A program made the position numbers and the translations under genes. Shown piece after piece: positions 52,445 through 64,000 of a DNA stretch of 64,000 nucleotides (its first letter is position 1; each line of letters begins with the position of its first letter). The notes under the pieces were generated by a model, which saw only the letters and a list, made by a program, of their open reading frames with translations, was not told the DNA's origin and did no database searches. The stretch is from Cladophialophora immunda (Eukaryota; Ascomycota; Eurotiomycetes; Chaetothyriales; Herpotrichiellaceae): positions 6,098,485 to 6,162,484 of the forward strand of contig NW_015622542.1 of the NCBI RefSeq assembly GCF_000835495.1. Reading direction: 5' to 3'.

Positions 52445-54307
52445 TTAAGTTGTACCTCGCAGGCCGTGAGAGATGACTGGCTTCTGACTTCCCTCGAGGA
52501 GGACCGGTGCAGGTTGGTCATCACTGGATGGAGACGTAACATCATTCTTCTCACTCTCGTGGATCTCTAGCGAGTGATGTCTGATGCTATCGCGCCGTGC
52601 AGAGAATCTTCGGCGTGTGCGACGGCGGCGGATGACATCGTCAATGTGTCTTCCAATTGCTAGGATCAGACCAAACGCCAGCACAGCGCAGTTGACACTG
52701 AATGCGCGGCGGTATCGCGGGCGGTCGTCTTGCCGGAAAATTTGAGCGCCGTAGATCCCAGCAATGTTCGCGCCCATGATAACCCTGCAACAAGGTCAGA
52801 CAACTTTCTTCATTCACACCTAGGGAGAGAACTACATGGCCATCGCAAGAGCTCTTTCTTCCGAGTCGTCGCAAGTAAGCGACATCCAGGTGATGTTCAG
52901 GGGGTGCGAGAAAGTGCCAAAAGTTTGCGTCCAGACGACACCGAAGTATCTCAATCCTCGATTGTTGATTTCGGTAAAGATGCGATTGAAGATGTACCCA
53001 AGGAGATGCATGCTGAGTCCAACAATGACTGTTTCTCCGCGCCTCGAGCTGCTCCAGGTCAGCACACCAAGAACCAAAGCGAGTCCGGACGGCTTACAAA
53101 TGATCCGACACATAGCTGAATGCGAATGACACCGGGATCTGCAAAAACAGACCAACTGAGGCAAGGGCATTGGCCGACAGCGCAGCAAAGCCGAAGCTGC
53201 TGACAATGGTCGGAGCGTAGGTGTCAAAGGCACGTTGTGGTCCATTGTTTGCCAGGGTGATGAGAACGTGCACCCACAATCTCCAAGCAGAGAACTGCAC
53301 ACCGCATCAGATCGAGTCAAATGGGGGATGATCATGGGTCGACGTACAGCTTTTTTGAAGGCGATTCGGCCGATGCGTTTCTTCTTCTTGCCCTTCATCG
53401 GGTCGTCCAGCATGACTCGAGTGTTAAGAATATGGATCTCTCTGTCTGTGAAGATCTTGACATTGGGGAGGAAAGTGCTACGAGGTCGCTTGAAAGAGTC
53501 GGGGAGGAACAATCCTAGAACGAGGCCGCAGAGAACTGTAAAGCTTCCCATGATGGTGAACAACCAGAACCAGCCTGCTTTACCCGCAACGCCGCGCATG
53601 TGGAGAATACCATATGCCAGTAGCTTTGCAGATGCTTGACCGAACTGGTTCCCAAAGTAGAAGATCATAACACGCTTCGCAGTCTCCCTTCGGGTGTACC
53701 AGGTTGAGAGAGTCCACAGACCACCAGGGATGAAGCCAGACTCTGTCATTCCAAGGAGAAAACGGGTAGCGATAAACGAGCCGTAGCTTCTTTGGAAGGC
53801 CTGGAAGGTGCTCACGGTGCCGAAAAGGAATAATTGAAGTGTTAACCATTTGCCAGGACCAACCCGATACAAAATCATGTTGGAGGGGATCTCGAAGAGC
53901 ACGATGCCCAAGGATAGCATCTGTTGACCCACGTTGAATTGGTTTTGCGTGATGCCCACGTCCTCCATGAAATCGTCCGTGATGGCATTGGCCATGTTCC
54001 CGCGGTCCAGTTCTGTGAAGGGTTGGATCAGAGGGGAGATTGGGCGCATGGTCAGGATTCAGACGTACGAAGGCAAAAGAAGCCCAGGGTGAGGAGTGGC
54101 ATGATAATGAAGTCCATCCTGCAAAGGTGGTTTCTGTCAGTAGCGTTCTCATTGTACATAAGCTGGCGATGAAAACACCGACTTCCTTTTCGCTTTGACT
54201 TCTTCTTCTATTGTCCAGTCGCGCTCCAGGAGAAGAGCTTCGCCATTTTCGCCGATCTGAGGAATTTCACTGACAACTTTCGCTGACTTGGGATCAAAAT
54301 CCGACAT
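52445..54307 (-). CDS. MFS anion:cation symporter (Dal5/Tna1-type permease)
   Basis: Six exons rebuilt on the minus strand: 54307-54183, 54118-54069, 54012-53348, 53294-53098, 53048-52836 and 52784-52445; introns of 64, 56, 53, 49 and 51 bases. The 529-residue product starts MSDFDPKSAKVV and has about 12 spans. Hallmarks of the Dal5 (allantoate/nicotinate/vitamin) group are present: MPLLTLGFFCLQLDRGNMANAITD in span 1, FEIPSNMILYRVGPGKWL, TRFLLGMTESGFIPGGLWTLSTWY, then RREtAKRVMIFYFGNQFG. DDSEERALAMAMVIMGANIAGIYGAQIFR follows in the second half, with a basic C-terminal tail. Substrate is open: organic acid, vitamin or ureide. Confidence 0.92.
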
Positions 54308-55326
54308 CTTTGCAAAGGTAAGACTGAACAATGATCCAAAATGGTCTTTGTCCCTGCCACAGACTTCGAAAAGGAACAGTCCAACATTCTTGTAGCAATT
54401 CAACCACTAACGGATCCCCATCACGCCATTTCGGGCCACGTCTTGGTCATCAGAATCTTTAGATGCTTCTCCATCATAGACAGGAAGCCAAGCACGTAAA
54501 TGCATCGTGGCCATGGATGTGCAGGGCAGATTTCCAAACATTTCTCCGTTTCTCCAGCAAGAGTTGTCAAGCCAAGAGAGCGACTGCGTCGCCAGTGTCC
54601 AAGTGACGCCCACCCAAGGATGTTCGCGTCAAGATTTCTCGCGGCGCCGAGTACGCGGGCTGAACATGGTGGTACATGTGGCATGTAGACATTAAATACA
54701 GAGCTCTGGGAATGGTCGAGATAGCTTGGCAAGCCTTGTCAGTATGGCGACATCCTTGAGCCTGATAGCGCAATTTGGCCTCCTCTCGACGTTAGACCAA
54801 TGCCTGTTGAATTTCCACTCCAATTTCCATTGGCATAGTGTTCATGGTATCGGGAACCCTGCTGAGAGCTTGCTCTCCGCTCCATCCACCTTGCCGAGTC
54901 GAGGTTGTGATAGTGAAGAGACAGCTGCGGCCAGAGAACTTGGCGACGACGACGAGCGATAGCATCTTGATCCCCAAGCATTAGAATGCCTCAGAGCCGA
55001 CCACAAGAAAGGCTCCAAGGAATGGGAAGACAACCAAGGCCACTGCCGTACTTGGCGTGAGAGCTTGGAAATTGACGGCTGCCACTGATGCAGAATATCT
55101 CCTGATGGAATGTGCGATGTTCATGTTTAGTAAGGACACCATCACTTTGAGATATTGCCGTGGCCGACTACGGCCAATGTAGTATATCTAGAGAGCCAGC
55201 ACTGTGTTGGAGCCTTTTGTTCGATTTCCTAGCCTTTGTTAGTTGACCATATATATTTGATCCTTTTCAGAAGGGCACACCTCGCAGATCTGCACCCACA
55301 ATGATTAGTCTCGGTCGGATCTGGTC
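54308..55326. promoter_or_regulatory. Divergent region between the MFS and RING-H2 genes
   Basis: About 1 kb between outward-facing starts. An additional upstream exon of the RING gene could lie here (a CTTTTCAG acceptor-like site at about 55270), but I could not identify it. Confidence 0.35.
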
Positions 55327-55956
55327 ATGCTAGAAAAGACAATGGCTTTGCTGAGTGGTCGAAGCAATGAGGATGATCACAACCGGGGCGCCAATGTGGT
55401 GAAGATCGTCCTCTTCACCATAACGGGCGCCATCGTTGCCTTCTTTGGAACCATCGCTCTCATCAGGGGAATTCAAGTATATCGTCACCCAGAACGATAC
55501 ATGCCACAAAATACAGCCGACCAGTCAATGCGAAATCGAGCGAAAGGAATCACCCACGCCATCCTGGGCACGATCCCTATCATTCGATTTGCCGAAAAGA
55601 CGGAGGTTGAACTTGACTCAGTCGAGCAGGGGAATTCGAACATCGATAAGAAAAACCAAGAGGATGCTGCGGGCCGGATGACAAAACGTGGCGGCGGCGA
55701 CCCGAGCAGTGCTGCCGTGACAGAAATGGATGTTGCTGGCGCCCTGGGTGGAGAGCGACACCTCAAGTGTTCGATATGCACAGAGGATTTCAGCATCGGA
55801 GAGCAGGTCCGAGTGTTGCCATGTCTTCACCAATACCATCCTGGATGCGTCGATCCCTGGCTGCTCAACTTGAGCAGCACCTGTCCCCTTTGCCGTATCG
55901 ATCTTGGCCGTAAGGAGCAACGGCAGAGCAATTGCCAGGTCCGAAGCGAAGCCTGA
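55327..55956 (+). CDS. Membrane-anchored RING-H2 finger protein
   Basis: A single-exon frame of 209 residues from the ATG at 55327. One membrane span (VLFTITGAIVAFFGTIALIRG, about 28-48) is followed by a basic juxtamembrane helix (SMRNRAKGITHAILGTIPIIRF) and a C-terminal RING-H2: CSICTEDF, VLPCLHQYHPGCVDPWLL, CPLCR (about 148-190), with the C-x2-C, C-x-H-x2-H-x2-C and C-x2-C ligands intact. The span-helix-RING order matches the C-terminal half of PA-TM-RING (RNF13/Goliath-like) ubiquitin ligases, whose luminal PA domain is absent here. Either an upstream exon is missed or this is a shortened copy. Predicted E3 activity at an endomembrane. Confidence 0.8.
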   Translation: MLEKTMALLSGRSNEDDHNRGANVVKIVLFTITGAIVAFFGTIALIRGIQVYRHPERYMPQNTADQSMRNRAKGITHAILGTIPIIRFAEKTEVELDSVEQGNSNIDKKNQEDAAGRMTKRGGGDPSSAAVTEMDVAGALGGERHLKCSICTEDFSIGEQVRVLPCLHQYHPGCVDPWLLNLSSTCPLCRIDLGRKEQRQSNCQVRSEA

Positions 55957-56959
55957 ATTGATTCACGTTGAGAGTCTAGCAATGTATGCAGGGTGCAAGA
56001 GGCCATTTGTGGGGATAAGAAGCAGCTTCTTGATCGTCGCAGCAATCGTTGAAGCCGAGAACCCGATTCCAGAACCCGAGAACAGACCAGGTGCTGGACA
56101 TTGTCACAATCTAACATTCAAGCCTCGCCCTACCAAAACAACTCCCCCGTGACCAATATGCATCAGGCTGAGCGGACACCCACGCCAAGCCTAATACAGA
56201 GGCGGAGCACTTGCTAACAACTCCAGATGCTCAGCCTTGACAGCTGGGGCACCTCCAGTCTATTCCTTCTTCAAATTCAACTACACCAAAAGGATGTACG
56301 GGGGTTCAAGCATAAATGTCAACGGCATCCCCTAGTTGTCTCGACATCCCGCAAGTTGACGTGGGAGGAGGAACGCCTGAGAAGGAAAGGTCAATACGCC
56401 GCTCCAGTGGCAGCCCCAACCACTATCACAATCCATTCGCGAGCTGCCTTGGTCGTGGGAGATGGCATGACGACCGTTACGAGCACTTTATATCGCAAGG
56501 CCTAGAAGATTCCCCCGAAGGCCATGGGATGATTGGCGTCCGTGCACCAAGGTGTTTTCATGGACGTCTGAGAAGGGATGCCCAATATTCGGCAGAGCAA
56601 GGCGCAATGTTCGATGCGTGACGAACAAACCTCCTGCAGGTGAATGAGCTGTCACATTTCACCCCGGCGAACCAAAGGTAGTGACGCCCACCACAACGAA
56701 AACGCCTGAAAAGACTCCCTATGTGAGCAACACTTGTCTCCACCCAATACCCAACTCGACTTGCTATAATACCGGATCTAGGCTGGCTTACCTAATTCGT
56801 GATGTCTTGGAAAAGTCATCGATTTGAACTTACTCGTCTTCAACCAAATCTGTACCGTGGTGTATGTACCAAACACTTTCAACCCAGGCGCCCTGCAAGC
56901 TCGTATCGCTTCTCTCGCGTGCTGTCTATAATATAAGAATAGCCCTGGCTTGAAAACAA
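55957..56959. other. Convergent region between RING-H2 and AFG1 genes
   Basis: About 1 kb between two stop codons; no frame here resembles a known family. Confidence 0.4.
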
Positions 56960-58770
56960 TCAGAGGCTGTCCTCCCTCCATCTGCTTCGCACTCTTTGCC
57001 ATCCCTCCTTCTCCTCCAAACCTCCCCTCTTCTCCAGACCCAGCCCGCGTTCCACCCACTCTTGACTCCCCATTTCGCTCAAGCGACTGAGCGCCCGTGC
57101 AAAGGCGAACCGTTCTTCGTCGCCGCTGAAGAGGGAGCTCTGCTTCAACATGCTCATGTTCATCCCCAGGTCGTCCATGAGGTTGCGCATCACGTCGTCG
57201 ACGTCCGCGCCTTCCTCCTCGCGTCCCCCTCGGCCCTCCGAGGCCTTTTTGACTTCCTCCACAACCGCATGCTCTTCTTTGGAGGCGCCGGATTTTTCCG
57301 TCTGGACCTTGTGCGCGACTTTGTTCAACGACTCGTCGAGCTCGGTCTTGGACACGAAAAGCTGAGAGAGGGGCACCGCGGTCGTGAGGACCAGCTTCGC
57401 GTGCGACTCGTACACCGCGTCGATGAAAGTGATAAACCGCCTGGCCCAGTCGCGTTCTCGATGGGTCATTCCCGGCACGTCGGTGACGATGAACGCATCA
57501 AAACTACGCATCATCTCAATGTAGTCCGCCGCACCGGTCGCGCGACCGATCAGATCGTGGAAAGTGAACTTGGCGCAACGACCCGAGGCGAGCGGGATTG
57601 GTACTTCGCGGCCCCAAACGGTGATGGTCGTGGGATGAGGCGGATCGTTTTCTGGATCGCCCAGGAACCGGAACCATTTGTTGGCGTGAGAGACGGCCGC
57701 TCGGTCGAGCGGATGGTGGTATACTCCTGAAGGTGGCCGTGGGAGCTTGCGATAGTCGGTCTGTGAATCAAGATTGATGACTTTGAGTTGTTTCTTCAGG
57801 AGATTTATGCAGGGGATGAAGGACTGGCGCTGGATTCCGTTCTTGTAGAGATCGTCGGGATGCCGATTCGAGGTCGTGACCAGGACGACGCCATGCGACA
57901 TGAGTGCCTCGATCAGACGACGGAGGATCATCGCATCGGCCACGTCAACCACCTGGAACTCATCAAAGCAGAGGACTTGGCCAGTTTCGGCGATATCTGC
58001 GGCGATAAAAGGCACGGCGTCAAAATCGTTGCCATATTGCATGCGGACCTTGTGTAGTCGCTTATGGACGTCTTGCATAAAGTTGTGGAAATGGATGCGA
58101 GTCTTGGATGTGATGTTCGGAGGTAGCGTGTCGAAGAAGAGGTCCATCAGCATGGTTTTCCCGGAGCCAACGTCGCCGTACATGTACAGTCCTTTGGGCA
58201 GATTCTCGGGTATTTCGCCAATGGCCTTCTTCTTGTTCCCGCTGCCGAACAAAGAGCCAAACAGGGATTTCTTGGGTGGCTGAAGATCATTGACGTCCGG
58301 GTGGATGATCTTGGGAGGGTTGTACTCTTTCAGAGTCTCGTGGAGATCTTGCAGGTGTTCCACCAAGGCTGTAGCCAGTTAGCCTGTCGTCCGTGCCAAA
58401 AAGAGAATCGCGTCTGCGCACTTCTCTGATGTTCATCCTCCCTCAGCCGCCTCGTTTGCACTCTCTCATCGTACTCCTCCAAAGGCCCGCGAGCAGGTAC
58501 GTCGGCCACGGTGGCGAGCTCGCGCCTCTGTTGCCGCTGGGCCGATCTCGCCGCTCGGACGGTCTCGCGAAGACTCCTGGAAGTTCTTGCATTGCTGGCG
58601 ACGTGGATCTGGCGGGACGAGGTTCTCAACGCTCTTCTTTGCTGTCGCAGAGTGTTCAGACAGTCGGTGCAGATCGACCGCCGCCTCAGCGGCCGGGCTG
58701 CGGTATCGGAGAGCAAAGCTCTTACGTAGGTCTGAAAGGTGGTGCGAAAGAGCCGCACAGGCGCCTTCAT
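56960..58770 (-). CDS. AFG1: AFG1/ZapE-family mitochondrial ATPase
   Basis: Two exons, 58770-58422 and 58368-56960, with a 53-base intron (branch GCTAAC); 585 residues. The N terminus is Arg/Ser-rich and fits a mitochondrial presequence. The ATPase core has [22 protein letters not shown] (Walker A near 181-188), [33 protein letters not shown] (Walker B near 248-255), [27 protein letters not shown] and the later [26 protein letters not shown]. In yeast Afg1 aids turnover of mitochondrially encoded cytochrome oxidase subunits and inner-membrane protein quality control. A charged insert ([27 protein letters not shown]) precedes the C terminus. Confidence 0.95.
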
Positions 58771-59593
58771 TTTGCCCAATGGAGAAGAGACTGAATCACT
58801 GGACAGACCTCACTTGGCGCAAAGACACCAGCCGAGTCATGGCGACGGGGAGGAGTAACAATAATAATAACAAAAGATATGGGCTGCAGAGCAGAAACGT
58901 CAGAGCCAACTACTTCCAAGCGCCTCCGGAATAAACACCGCATTTTTGTGATCTCGGCTATCTCGGACGACCGTCGGCCAGAAAACAATTGCCGCCCATC
59001 AACATGGCGTCAACCAGTGTCAAATCTTTCAGCCGACTTCTTTCATTTCTCTGACCTTGGGCGGATGCGGGTGGGAAGCGGCGGATTGTCTGGACGACTA
59101 AGCCCAGTTGTAGAGATTGTGGCACAAATTCATTATAAAGGGCAGGTTCTATAGACCTCTGAGGACTATCGCAATTGACCCGAAAATGGCCTGGATACCC
59201 GCATGATCGAAGGGAATATAATCTGTGCATAAGGCTTTCCATCATCCATGTCTCATCGCGCCGTGTACCTGTGAAAGATCCGTCCAAACATGACTTCGAG
59301 AGATTTCAACTCCACGTAGCACTTCATATTCCTCCTTGCAAGTCAAGGTCGAGAGTTTCGAAACTTTTTGCGAGAATTGGAAAAGTCTCCCTTCAAGATC
59401 AACCCTAGGACGCCCTATAAAAGCGCCGAACATCGTCACATTAACCATTCGTCTCATCAGGTCGCCCTGTCGCTCGCCCTGTAAGCCGCGCATAAGAAAA
59501 GGCTGGGGTAATACTGCAAAACAGTGCTGAGACTCGGGATGCTGCTCGCTGGCAATATTCAGAATGTATCATCGGAAGAACGACCCCTTGCCT
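58771..59593. other. Intergenic region between AFG1 and BEM1
   Basis: About 820 bases holding the AFG1 promoter and the BEM1 3' end; no gene recognised. Confidence 0.4.
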
Positions 59594-61516
59594 CTAACCC
59601 GTCGCATAATTGACGTACAGTGTGAGTTTTGGATTTCGTTGTAGCGCAACATCGAGGTTGTCATCGTTCTCGAGATCAATGAGGGTGTTCGTCGGCTCGT
59701 CCTTGTACTGTATGACAATGTCCTCATTGACCTTCAGCCGGTCCATCAACTTCTCTCTCAATGCTGCAAATATAATATCCTGGGGTACTCGGAGCACAAT
59801 AATATCGTCCTGAAAAAATACCTTCACCTTCATAGCAGCGCCGGCATTGCTCGTCTTCATGCTCGAAGAGTTGGAATTTTGAGTCAAATTGCTGGCCTGG
59901 GAGTGTAAGAAAGGTGGCCCTCCCATGGCCACACTGGTTCCGGCGGGCATGGGGACGGGACCCCGGTGTTGCTGGGACATTCGTGCGCTGGGAGGGGGCA
60001 TACCACCGTATGCCATTCCCGGCGCTTGCTGGTTAGAGGACGTCCGAGAGACAGGTTGCATCGATTGCTGTGATCCCGCGGATAGTCGGTAATCCTCTCC
60101 CAGCGCGTTGGGGTCAATTTCAAAATCTTGACCCGGTTTTGGCTTGAATAAATTCCTCACAAGCATGCTTTTGGAGATGTGAGGCGGCATTGCCACGATC
60201 TTTTTGATATACTCATCCAGGTTCTGGCGTCGACCATTGGAGATTGCATCTGTGACGTGTGCCACTGGCCCAGGCATAAATGGCAGAGTACGAGGCTTGC
60301 CCTTGTTGCCGGCCTCTTCGGGAAACATCTCCAGTAAGGCGATCTGAAAGTCGTAGAAATCAGCGTAGTACCGCGACAGCTCCCACCATCGGCCGTCTTC
60401 CATTTGGCATTCGATAATATACCAGTACATATCGTTGTCGAAACAATACCGGGGTACTGAAGCGCTCATGGGCGCAAGAGGGATATTCGACTGCTGCGAT
60501 ATTCTCGCACCATTCTATTTGAAACTTGGTCAACTTCACCTCCCCAGACTGACGAAGAATACCTTCCACTTACATAGTTCGTATTGGGGAGCGATTGCTG
60601 CGAAGGCGCATTCTGAAGGCTCATTCGAGCCATCTCGGCTGACATTTGAGCTTGGGGATTGTCAAATTTGCCCAGGCTGATACTGCTGTTCTTGTATTCT
60701 GCAGCAAACTTTTTCCACTCTTCAACCCGAGGAACGCCTGCTTTCCGGACTGCTTCCAGGGGATCGGACACGGATTGCATAGTCGCGGTATCCTTAATAT
60801 CGACAAATGAAACCGGAATCAATCCTGGTCCTCCTAACCGTCCTATCGGCTTCGCAACGAACCATTCAGGATTGGACTGCGCCACGACGATGATCGCCTC
60901 TCCGGCTTTGGCATCCAGTTCATCTGCCCGTTCAGCGTGGAAATCGTACTGCACTACACCATACACCATGGCGCCTGCGTTTCTTCCGGTCATGCTTGGT
61001 CCTCTCTGGTGTGTTCCTGCACTGGGTCTTGTGGTTGCCGTCGATTCGGATCTGGTGTGGCCCGAGTTGGTCGAACCTTTCTCTGAAAATCCCGAGTCGT
61101 GACCATCCATCTTCTCCCCTGGGGAGGATAGAGAGTTTTCACTTTGTCGCTGTTTTTTACCGACCACTTCAAAGAAAGCCACGGGCACCAGCCCCCTAGC
61201 GGATGGGATGAGCGGGTTGCAGGCCTCGTACCACTCTGTGTCGTCTTCGCGACTCAGGACGTGGAAGAAGTCGCCCTTGTGGAATGACAACTCTTGCGCA
61301 TTGCCATTTTGGGGCTCGTGGTCGTATAAGGCTTTTATAACTTTCTTCGGGGGGAGGGCTTGGATCGTCTTGGGGGTAATGGTCAGACTTGGTGGCGGCT
61401 GCCTCCCGTCCTTGTCACTCTTGAGAGATCGGCGGATAGCCTAGAAGAGCAAGATGGATGAGCGGATGCGATATGTGAGGGGTGCAGAAGAGCAGCTGGT
61501 GGTGACATACCTTCAT
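59594..61516 (-). CDS. BEM1: Bem1-type polarity scaffold (SH3-SH3-PX-PB1)
   Basis: Three exons: 61516-61511 (only ATGAAG), 61440-60574 and 60493-59594, with introns of 70 and 80 bases; 590 residues. The second acceptor is a CAGCAG pair, so Gln292 may be optional. Domains in order: SH3-1 at about 36-96 (KVIKALYDHEPQ ... ELSFHKGDFFHVLSR), SH3-2 at about 160-217 (VYGVVQYDFHAERADELDAKAGE ... GLIPVSFVDI), PX at about 300-415 (VPRYCFDNDMYWYIIECQMEDGRWWELSRYYADFYDFQIALLE ... LPFMPGP) and PB1 at about 510-590 (MKVKVFFQDDIIVLRVP). A Gln/Pro-rich linker separates PX and PB1. By family it binds Cdc24 through PB1 and active Cdc42/PAK through SH3-2, and organises NADPH oxidase and tip growth in filamentous fungi. 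Confidence 0.96.
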
Positions 61517-63182
61517 TGTCGCATTTGACGTGTGCCCCGCAGTCGCCCTTGGCCGGAGAGAAAATCCTACGAAAACGGGCTTTTGTCGGTTCTAGATTGA
61601 CTGCATGTGAAGTCGCAGGGTGGAACGAGGCTTTCAATGGCTTGCGCTGGCTTGGACGGTGCTGGGCTGTTCCGAGCGAAGCTGAGGCAGGAGGTGTTTC
61701 AACTGGGGGAGTTGACAGGCTGGGATGACAAGGTCGTTGATGTCGGACAGGCGCAGCGCTCACGAGGTTCAGGCAAGGGAGAAAGATCTGGTGCGTGCTT
61801 CTAGCGTGTCTGGCAGGGATACCTCCTGGTGCTCCGGTTCAAGTCCGCTGCGGCCCCCACGGACCCAAGATTGCAAAGGGAGTCAAATTTTCCACATCAG
61901 ATGCCGGAAATGGATTCCCAGAGATTGGGAATGTCGAGATGACGATGACGTGAAATGTGCAGGATTCACTTTGCAGGCCTTTCCTGCCAGCGGACGTTGT
62001 CGATGGCTCCGGACAATACGTGTGCAATGTTGTCAAGAAGCACGTACCTCCCAAGTACCTGGTAGCCAAGTGTAGGGCATACGTACCTAGGTAGGTACCT
62101 GGGTATACGCTACTGCTCGTAAAGAACTGGGTTCCAAGGGCTCGCTGCAGCCGCAACGTGGGACATGGGGCTGCGCATGGCAGCCATTCCCAAAGCATCC
62201 ACAACTTCTGAAAGATCCGAGAACAAAGGAGGCCCAATGCTTAGGTGCCGTTGGACCGGGCGTCCTCGACAAAGGCAACGGGCCTGGGTCTCGCTAGACG
62301 GCTGTGCAGCGAGGGCTAGTGGTGTTACTCGTATGTTGAGAGCCATATGGGACATTCACTGGATCCCCTTGCTTGAAGTCCATAGCCACAGCTCTATCCA
62401 GGAGGCGCCGCCAGACTCGATTCCCCAGCTGCTCGTACATAACTACATACCAATCCTAGAACCCAGAGCCCTGCTGTGGATCGGTGAATGGGCGGTTCAT
62501 GCCCACAGTACCTAGCGAACCGCAGGCCCCCAAGCCTCCCGTGTTCAGCTCGCTCGGGCCTATCTACACTTCAAGCGCTTCAAGAGAAAATGCCCTTTTC
62601 AGCTGCATTCCTAGGACTCTTCTGACTGCAGGTCTTGAAACAAAAGGGTCAACAATGACTGCATGGCAGATCCTCCAAGACAGCCAGCGTCGAATGATCA
62701 GAGGAGTTTCATCTTTTGATGATAGCCCAAGATATCTAGCCCTCGTAAATGGCTCGTTGTCCCTTATGAGCCTCTGCGCAGGTCTTCTCCATGCGCACTG
62801 TTGGCCTCAAAGCATCTCCTCCTAAGACGTGCATAGATGAAACGTAAGGCCAGGTACAAGAAACAATGACCGGGAAGCATCATTATAGTTGCCACAATCT
62901 CAGCCTCTTTTGTCTTTTCCCGACGCCCGAAAAATGCAATGCTAAAGTCGTTGCATCCCTTGATTAAAGGGATTGAATCGCCACATATGAGGGCAGTCTT
63001 CATAGCTGCAGAGGCGGCATGCGAGCGTGCCCAACGCAATCAATCAATCGAATCCGAAGAACTGGAAATATGCGTATGTCAAAGGCAATGGTTGCATCAC
63101 CGACGGCTGGGAGAAACCAGACTTGTCAACGCCTCAAAGGCTTTGTCGATCGTGGGCAGTATTGAAAACAAAACTGGGTATC
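61517..63182. other. Intergenic region between BEM1 and the THP3-family gene (about 1.7 kb)
   Basis: The BEM1 promoter and the THP3 3' side. It contains a TACCTAGGTA-type cluster at 62040-62106. The motif GGTTCAAGTCC near 61838 resembles a tRNA B box but has no T stem around it. No gene is supported. Confidence 0.4.
62040..62106. repeat. Third cluster of TACCTAGGTA-like motifs
   Basis: gtacctccc, agtacctggta, acgtacctaggtaggtacctgggtata in 67 bases, closely like the 37.2 kb cluster. Confidence 0.7.
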
Positions 63183-64000
63183 TCATATTTGGCCCTTGAT
63201 ATCGACTTGCCCAAAGGCTCGGGTCTTCGCAATGTGAAAGATGTTCCCCGCCTTTCCGGTTAAGAAGCGAACATCACCGTCGCGTTCTTCAAGCAGATTC
63301 GACGATTCCTCCGGGGCATGGTCGAGGATGAATTGGCAGGCTTCTTCGTCTGACTCAAAACCAAGTTCTTCGGTGACGAAGCGCAATCGCACATCCGGTT
63401 TGTACCTGGACACAATTTAGCGGCTGCATTCATGCTGGGGATTGGAAAGAGAAACTTACGCTTTGCACAAGCACGCCAATGCAGCTAGTCTCTCACGTTC
63501 TACGAACATATCCATCAAATAGGCCCCCATATCGGGCACGGCGAGATACAATTTGAAGAATTTGTGGTAATTTCCAAGAGCGAGAGCAGAGCGCACTTCC
63601 AGCGCATGCTTGATTGCAGGTTCCTTCTTGTCTGCTGGTGTTAGATCAGAGAGTACGTCATTCATGTCAGTCTGGTTGCACGTGTGAATGAAATAAAGGA
63701 TACGGTATGCCTTGAACTCCACAGGGTGACCACCGAGGTTTTGTTTATACAGCGCCCGTAGCTGTGTTTGGCACTGATTATACTCACCCAGGTCACCCTT
63801 CTCCAAAGCAATGCGAGCATGATACTCGTACACACTGGTGGTGAACTCGTTCTTGATATGTTGGACGGTCAAATCTTGCCGCAGTGACTTGAACTGGTCA
63901 CAAATGTAAACGTAGTTCCCCCCGGTGCGCCACTTCTTCTTAAGCAGTTCCAGTGTTTTGCGGAGGACATCCAGAGGCCGTACGTCATCAGGGTTGGGGG
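63183..64000 (-). CDS. THP3: THP3/SAC3-GANP-family protein (3' part; 5' end beyond the window)
   Basis: The last exon is 63405-63183; the preceding exon runs from 63460 past the right edge, with a 54-base intron (GTAAGT, branch GCTAA, CCAG). The visible 254 or so residues begin near PDDVRPLDVLRKTLELLKKKWR. They show the SAC3/GANP core: YICDQFKSLRQDLTVQHIKNEFTTSVYEYHARIALEKGDLGEYNQCQTQLRALY, then HPVEFKAYRILYFI, KHALEVRSALALGNYHKFFKLY and the winged-helix end RLRFVTEELGFESDEEACQFI. The QTQLRALY and EFKAYRIL segments favour the Thp3 (LENG8-like) branch, which with Csn12 couples transcription elongation and splicing, over Sac3 itself. Confidence 0.88.

Noticed and set aside
61838..61848. B-box-like GGTTCAAGTCC, possible tRNA remnant
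   Set aside because: The flanking bases do not form a T stem and no acceptor or anticodon arm is found nearby.

Overview
The window is nuclear DNA of a filamentous ascomycete (Pezizomycotina). The genes carry short GT-AG introns of about 50-110 bases with CTAAC-like branch sites. The gene set is typical of these fungi: Msb2-type mucin sensor, Bem1 scaffold, two-dehydrogenase Fox2, Ara2-type aldo-keto reductase, Zn2Cys6 regulator, NACHT-ankyrin protein. The order Chaetothyriales or another Eurotiomycete is a guess. I support 24 protein genes (one cut by the right edge), two intron-containing tRNA genes and one BTB-domain relic. Coordinates of spliced genes span all exons; exon limits are in the evidence.

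Layout. 0-5.6 kb: a Pex24-family peroxin diverges from PAM16, followed by ARA2. 5.7-18.3 kb is an accessory-looking block: BTB relic, APC-type amine permease, RidA-family protein, PhyH-type dioxygenase, GMC oxidoreductase, Zn2Cys6 regulator, a C45 (penicillin-acyltransferase-like) Ntn hydrolase and a CE4 deacetylase. Several of these are in divergent pairs, which suggests a co-regulated gene cluster acting on a nitrogen-containing small molecule. 18.7-25.1 kb: one very large NACHT-ankyrin (NLR-like) gene. 25.8-27.8 kb: a membrane-anchored RBR ubiquitin ligase. 28.7-28.8 kb: tRNA-Pro(CGG) with two interruptions. 29.2-33.8 kb: FOX2 diverging from TDA10. 34.8-35.9 kb: a six-exon FKBP gene with no long ORF. 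39-43 kb: HIS2, tRNA-Arg(CCT), STR3. 46.4-51.6 kb: MSB2 and an intracellular LysM protein. 52.4-56 kb: a Dal5-type MFS carrier and a membrane RING-H2 protein. 57-61.5 kb: AFG1 and BEM1. 63.2-64 kb: 3' part of a THP3/SAC3-family gene. Two long gene-poor stretches (about 35.9-39.0 and 43.0-46.4 kb) hold no gene I can support.

The most unusual observation is the tRNA-Pro gene. Besides its ordinary anticodon-loop intron, it is split after base 8 by 57 bases. These begin GTATGT, contain CTAAC and end TAG, the marks of a spliceosomal intron. Removing both insertions gives a complete 72-base tRNA with a perfect acceptor stem.
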